A stretch of 37,263 nucleotides of DNA, taken from NCBI RefSeq assembly GCF_000499205.1, contig NZ_AWUK01000053.1, positions 1 through 37,263 of the forward strand. Reading direction: 5' to 3'. Source of the DNA: Paenibacillus sp. MAEPY2 (GTDB lineage: Bacteria; Bacillota; Bacilli; Paenibacillales; Paenibacillaceae). Position 1 is the first letter of the stretch; each line of letters starts with the position of its first letter. The translations under genes were made by a program, and so were the position numbers. The notes below the pieces were generated by a model that saw nothing but the letters and a program-made list of their open reading frames with translations, did not search any database and was not told the origin of the DNA. Of this stretch, positions 34,193 through 37,263 are shown piece by piece.

Positions 34193-34681
34193 ATGAATAT
34201 AAAAATAGAGCTGGTTCCCCGGGAACGCAGTCAGGTGATTCGGCATTTAATGCAATTTTATCTGTATGATTTTACCAAATATTTGAATATTGACGTGGAT
34301 AGCAATGGTATTTTCCCGGAATATCCTGGATTGGACGCGTTCTGGTCAGAGGAAGACCGCAAGTTCCCTTTTTTGATTACAAGTGATGCGGCACCGGCTG
34401 GATTTGCATTGGTAGAGCGTTGTGAACCAGGCAGCAAAGATAATGACTACTATTTGACGGAGTTTTTTGTAATGCAGAAATACCGACGTAGTGGAGTGGG
34501 TACCCGAGCAGCGTATGAGTTGTTTGAACGGTTTCCGGGAAGGTGGAAAGTAACCCAGGTACGCAACAATGTCATTGCACAGGCCTTCTGGCGAAAAATC
34601 ATAGGGGAATATACAGGAGGCCGTTTTCGTGAGAAATTTCATCCGGAACTGGGGAACCCGAGTCAGTTTTTCGTAACCTGA
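34193..34681 (+). CDS. GNAT-family acetyltransferase
   Basis: A 162-residue protein with the GNAT fold: the acetyl-CoA pyrophosphate-binding segment FFVMQKYRRSGVGTRAAYELF at about 95-115, with the downstream VRNNVIAQAFWRKI segment. The start at 34193 is set by GAGGAGGTG six bases upstream; the GTG at 34184 is too near. The acceptor substrate is unknown. It is divergent from xerS. No terminator is visible before the aldo/keto reductase gene. Confidence 0.85.
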   Translation: MNIKIELVPRERSQVIRHLMQFYLYDFTKYLNIDVDSNGIFPEYPGLDAFWSEEDRKFPFLITSDAAPAGFALVERCEPGSKDNDYYLTEFFVMQKYRRSGVGTRAAYELFERFPGRWKVTQVRNNVIAQAFWRKIIGEYTGGRFREKFHPELGNPSQFFVT

Positions 34682-34832
34682 TTCAACCGATCAATTCCGT
34701 GTTCGAGGAAATAAGTAAGTTGAAAGAGTGGGTGTAATATCCAGCATAAGGGTAATACATACCGAAGGGGATTTGTACTATATATACTTTCATTATCTGT
34801 ACCCAATTCACGAAGCTCGGAGGAGATTATCC

Positions 34833-35726
34833 ATGGAACTGCGTAATTACGGAAACACTGGCATGAAAGTAAGTACACTTGGGTTTGGTGGAGCGGAGAT
34901 CGGCAAGAACGTATCCAAAGCAGATGTAGAAACATTGCTTAACAGTGCGTTGGATGCAGGGTTAAACGTCATTGATACGGCTGAATGCTATGGGGATAGC
35001 GAAGAGTTAATCGGAGATGTGCTCTCACATCGCAGAGACGATTATTATTTGTTTACCAAATGTGGACACGCCGCTGGGGTAGAAGGTCCCGATTGGGATG
35101 CCAAAGTATTAGAGCAAACGATTGACCGTAGTCTTAGAAGACTAAAAACGGAATACGTTGATGTGATTCACCTTCATAGTTGCACCGAAGAAGTACTTCG
35201 GCAAGGAGCGGTCATTGAAGTGCTGCAGAGAGCCAAGGAGGTTGGGAAAACAAGGTTTATTGGATATAGCGGCGATACGACGGATGCTCTTTATGCGATA
35301 CAGACAGGCGTGTTCGACAGCTTGGAAACATCGCTGAACATTGCCGATCAGGAAGCCATTGATCTGACGTTGCCTGAGGCGAGAAAGAGAAATATGGGTG
35401 TCATTGCCAAACGCCCTATTGCCAATGCGGCATGGACGTATGACTCGCTTCCCGAAGAAGCATATGCATTTGTATACTGGAAACGCTTAAACGAACTTGG
35501 CTATAATTTTTTGAGCGAAGATGCACAAGCAGCAGTTGAAACCGCATTACGTTTTACGCTCAGTACAGACGGTATAGACACGGCTATTGTGGGTACAGCC
35601 AAGCCCAACCGCTGGCAGCAAAATGCCGATCTTGTCGCCAAAGGTGCGCTGACTAAGGAGTTATATGATGAGATCAGGGAACGCTGGAAAGAAATTGCGG
35701 GAGCTGATTGGACTGGACGAACTTAA
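34833..35726 (+). CDS. Aldo/keto reductase
   Basis: A 297-residue NADPH-dependent oxidoreductase with the (beta/alpha)8 fold. The catalytic tetrad is visible: D48 and Y53 in VIDTAECYG, K76 in FTKCG and H113 in VIHLHSC. A C-terminal cofactor site (TAIVGTAKPNRWQQN) is present. Start at 34833 is chosen for the CGGAGGAGA site; the 35-codon upstream extension is not coding-like. The substrate is not known. A terminator follows. Confidence 0.9.
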   Translation: MELRNYGNTGMKVSTLGFGGAEIGKNVSKADVETLLNSALDAGLNVIDTAECYGDSEELIGDVLSHRRDDYYLFTKCGHAAGVEGPDWDAKVLEQTIDRSLRRLKTEYVDVIHLHSCTEEVLRQGAVIEVLQRAKEVGKTRFIGYSGDTTDALYAIQTGVFDSLETSLNIADQEAIDLTLPEARKRNMGVIAKRPIANAAWTYDSLPEEAYAFVYWKRLNELGYNFLSEDAQAAVETALRFTLSTDGIDTAIVGTAKPNRWQQNADLVAKGALTKELYDEIRERWKEIAGADWTGRT

Positions 35727-35762
35727 TCCATTTGGTTGGAAAATAGCTTGAGATTTTGTCAA

Positions 35763-35787
35763 AGTCGCCACGGAGGCGGCTTTTTTC
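35763..35787 (+). terminator. Terminator of the aldo/keto reductase
   Basis: AGTCGCC / GGCGGCT with a 5-base loop, followed by TTTTTTCTTT. Confidence 0.82.
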
Positions 35788-35805
35788 TTTGCAATAACCT
35801 TATAT

Positions 35806-35826
35806 TTTCATTATATGAAAAATTCA
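35806..35826. repeat. 21-bp direct repeat, copy 1
   Basis: Identical to the copy at 35957-35977. Each begins with an inverted repeat TTTCAT-TAT-ATGAAA and continues AATTCA. Confidence 0.6.
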
Positions 35827-35956
35827 CAACAACAAAATACACTGGTTATGTCCACTTGGAGCGCATTCTTCCTTAAGATTTTGCCCCACGAATGAAGGGA
35901 AATTTACTTATGTAGCTTCAAATGTCAACTCGCTGTCTTTAAACAATATATTATTA

Positions 35957-35977
35957 TTTCATTATATGAAAAATTCA
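35957..35977. repeat. 21-bp direct repeat, copy 2
   Basis: Identical to the copy at 35806-35826, 151 bases away and in the same orientation. The TTTCAT-TAT-ATGAAA core is a two-fold symmetric, operator-like sequence. Confidence 0.6.
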
Positions 35978-36130
35978 TAATAGAAAAATCAATTTACTCT
36001 CCCTAGCTCATACCTGCAATTCCACTACGTCATCTCACCAACATGTTACAACGAACTGCCTTATCCTCAGCTTCATGTCAACTGATTTGTAGTTAATATT
36101 GCAAGGTTAAGTACAGAAAGAAACCTTAGA

Positions 36131-36145
36131 GGGGCTCTGCGCCCC
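36131..36145 (-). terminator. GC-rich hairpin after the APH gene
   Basis: GGGGC-TCTGC-GCCCC is a short GC-rich hairpin 25 bases past the end of the minus-strand kinase gene. Only a weak, interrupted T-rich stretch follows, so it is a doubtful terminator. Confidence 0.4.
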
Positions 36146-36169
36146 GGTGGATTGGTTAGGTTCATAAGC

Positions 36170-37048
36170 TTAGAGCGATTTATAATCACGAATAATGACC
36201 TCTATTACATGCTTTCCCCAGTTCGAGGCTTCCGAGCCTTGTTCATTCCAATCGTAAGAGATGAGTGCTTTCCACAAAGCCCATCCACGTGCACGATCAA
36301 CCGTATCCTGGTCAACATTCATACAGTTTAGAAATATCTTGCGACTTACATCATCAAAAAAGTTCCATGCCATCACCAGATCACTTGAAGGATCGCCCAC
36401 GCCCATAGTTCCAAAATCAATGACCCCGCAAAGTCGCCCCTTTTGCACGAGCAGATTGCCTACTGCAACATCACCATGCAGCCATAAAGGTGCCGCTTGA
36501 TATTTCGTTGCAAGGGCAAGCTCCCATATTTCTGTCATGAGCTTAGGATCGTATTGGCCGGATATCTTCTCAATGACGGTCCTAGTATCCGTATCGTAAA
36601 CCGCCAGGTTCCCTCCACGATGAAAGTTTTGAATGCCTGCTGGTATGCCGTGACTTGCATCAATGGCTTCTAATTCTCTCAGAAATCTAGCGAGGTCTTC
36701 GGCAAATGCACCTAAATCGAGTACGTTGGCAGACGAGACAGTTTCGCCCTCAATCCATCGGTTGATGGACCATGGAAGGGGGTATTCATTCGAAGGTTCA
36801 CCTTGTGCAATGGGAGCAGGAATGGGCAAGGACAGGAGAGGCTTGAAAACAGTGAGCCACTTCAGTTCTTTTTCTACAGCAGAAGCGTAACGTTCGTGAC
36901 TCGGTAAACGAACCGTCATTTCGTCTCCCAATCGATAGGTACGGTTATCGTGCCCGCTTTTTTCTACGGGGATTATCGCCAAGCCTTTCCATTTTGGAAA
37001 TTGACGATCAATTAATTGCCGAACCAGTTCAATCGTAATTTCAATCAT
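36170..37048 (-). CDS. APH-family phosphotransferase
   Basis: A 292-residue aminoglycoside-phosphotransferase-type kinase. It has an N-lobe with SGHDNRTYRLG and TVRLPS, the catalytic loop HGDVAVGNLL (D193, N198) and the metal-binding IDFGTMGVGDPSSD (D211). All key residues are intact. Members of this family include resistance kinases (hydroxyurea, aminoglycoside, macrolide) and metabolic kinases; this sequence does not tell which. The ribosome site is a modest GAGGCGAG. It stands alone, with no resistance neighbours. Confidence 0.8.
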   Translation of the reverse strand: MIEITIELVRQLIDRQFPKWKGLAIIPVEKSGHDNRTYRLGDEMTVRLPSHERYASAVEKELKWLTVFKPLLSLPIPAPIAQGEPSNEYPLPWSINRWIEGETVSSANVLDLGAFAEDLARFLRELEAIDASHGIPAGIQNFHRGGNLAVYDTDTRTVIEKISGQYDPKLMTEIWELALATKYQAAPLWLHGDVAVGNLLVQKGRLCGVIDFGTMGVGDPSSDLVMAWNFFDDVSRKIFLNCMNVDQDTVDRARGWALWKALISYDWNEQGSEASNWGKHVIEVIIRDYKSL

Positions 37049-37197
37049 GTGCTCGCCTCATTTTCTATAAATGGTTGGGTCGTAATCGATAATACATAAA
37101 TTTTAAAAATTTGTCTTGATTGAATCAAAGGGGAAAAATTGTACAATACGAAGGAGAGGACCCGATCCTAGAAAGTTGCCAGAAAACCGCTTGAAAT

Positions 37198-37220
37198 CCG
37201 CCCAAAATGGCGGGTTTTTT
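37198..37220 (+). terminator. Intrinsic terminator near window end
   Basis: CCGCC-CAAAAT-GGCGG with GTTTTTT. It follows a candidate promoter region (TACAAT at 37142-37147) by about 50 bases without a visible gene between. Confidence 0.75.
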
Positions 37221-37263
37221 AGTTGCTAAAAGCATTGTTGTGAGTGTAATATCACAGGTTTTT

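Larger units (their letters stand above)
35788..36169. other. Gene-free AT-rich stretch with repeats
   Basis: No reading frame with recognisable content. It holds two copies of a 21-bp AT-rich repeat (35806-35826 and 35957-35977) and a GC-rich hairpin near 36131. It may be a remnant or regulatory region. Confidence 0.5.

Noticed and set aside
36170..37048. Kinase as an acquired antibiotic-resistance gene
   Set aside because: Active residues are intact, but no resistance neighbours, integron or IS sequence are present, and the family is broad.

Overview
The window looks like an ordinary stretch of chromosome from a low-to-mid GC, Gram-positive, spore-former-type Firmicute, most probably Paenibacillus. 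The evidence is strong Shine-Dalgarno sequences of the AGGAGG type, frequent TTG/GTG starts, a Bacillus-like Fur, a GH13_20 neopullulanase-type amylase, a XerS-type recombinase, an ECF sigma-W-type promoter and a c-di-AMP (ydaO-type) riboswitch ahead of a LysM/3D wall protein. The assignment rests on family resemblance read by eye, not on a search. I see no tRNA, rRNA, IS element, prophage block or CRISPR array. 

Layout. 1-486: AT-rich non-coding start. 0.5-5.2 kb, plus strand: gltD, fur (with a perfect PerR box upstream) and topB, each separated by a good intrinsic terminator. 5.3-7.0 kb, minus strand: a C-terminal winged-helix regulator and a HAD phosphatase, as a two-gene unit. 7.2-12.8 kb, plus strand: an MFS transporter, then a tightly packed unit of an orphan ABC ATPase, an FG-GAP/VCBS lipoprotein, an OmpR-type response regulator and a HAMP histidine kinase. 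12.9-21.4 kb: an alpha-glucan region, with glgC divergent from glgB-glgA, then a right-handed beta-helix protein and a convergent intracellular amylase. 21.6-25.1 kb: an M20 amidohydrolase divergent from a fused binding-protein/permease and its ATPase. 25.4-27.3 kb: the c-di-AMP riboswitch with its LysM-3D gene, convergent with a secreted polysaccharide deacetylase. 27.4-30.3 kb: an LpdD-like gene, then pspA, DUF350, DUF4178 and a DUF4247 lipoprotein behind a sigma-W-type promoter, with an internal hairpin after pspA. 30.4-37.3 kb: HNH protein, moeA-mobB, xerS, GNAT acetyltransferase, aldo/keto reductase and an APH-family kinase. 

How the genes fit together. GlgC, GlgA and GlgB make a complete ADP-glucose glycogen synthesis set, and the amylase, which has no visible signal peptide, could degrade intracellular or imported maltodextrins. 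Several units point to envelope maintenance: the PspA/DUF350/DUF4178/DUF4247 island, the riboswitch-controlled 3D protein and the deacetylase. The least explained units are the ABC-ATPase/lipoprotein/two-component operon, the PspA island with its built-in attenuator, and the cytosolic-looking beta-helix protein. Nothing here is proven to be a new system; these three are the best candidates.
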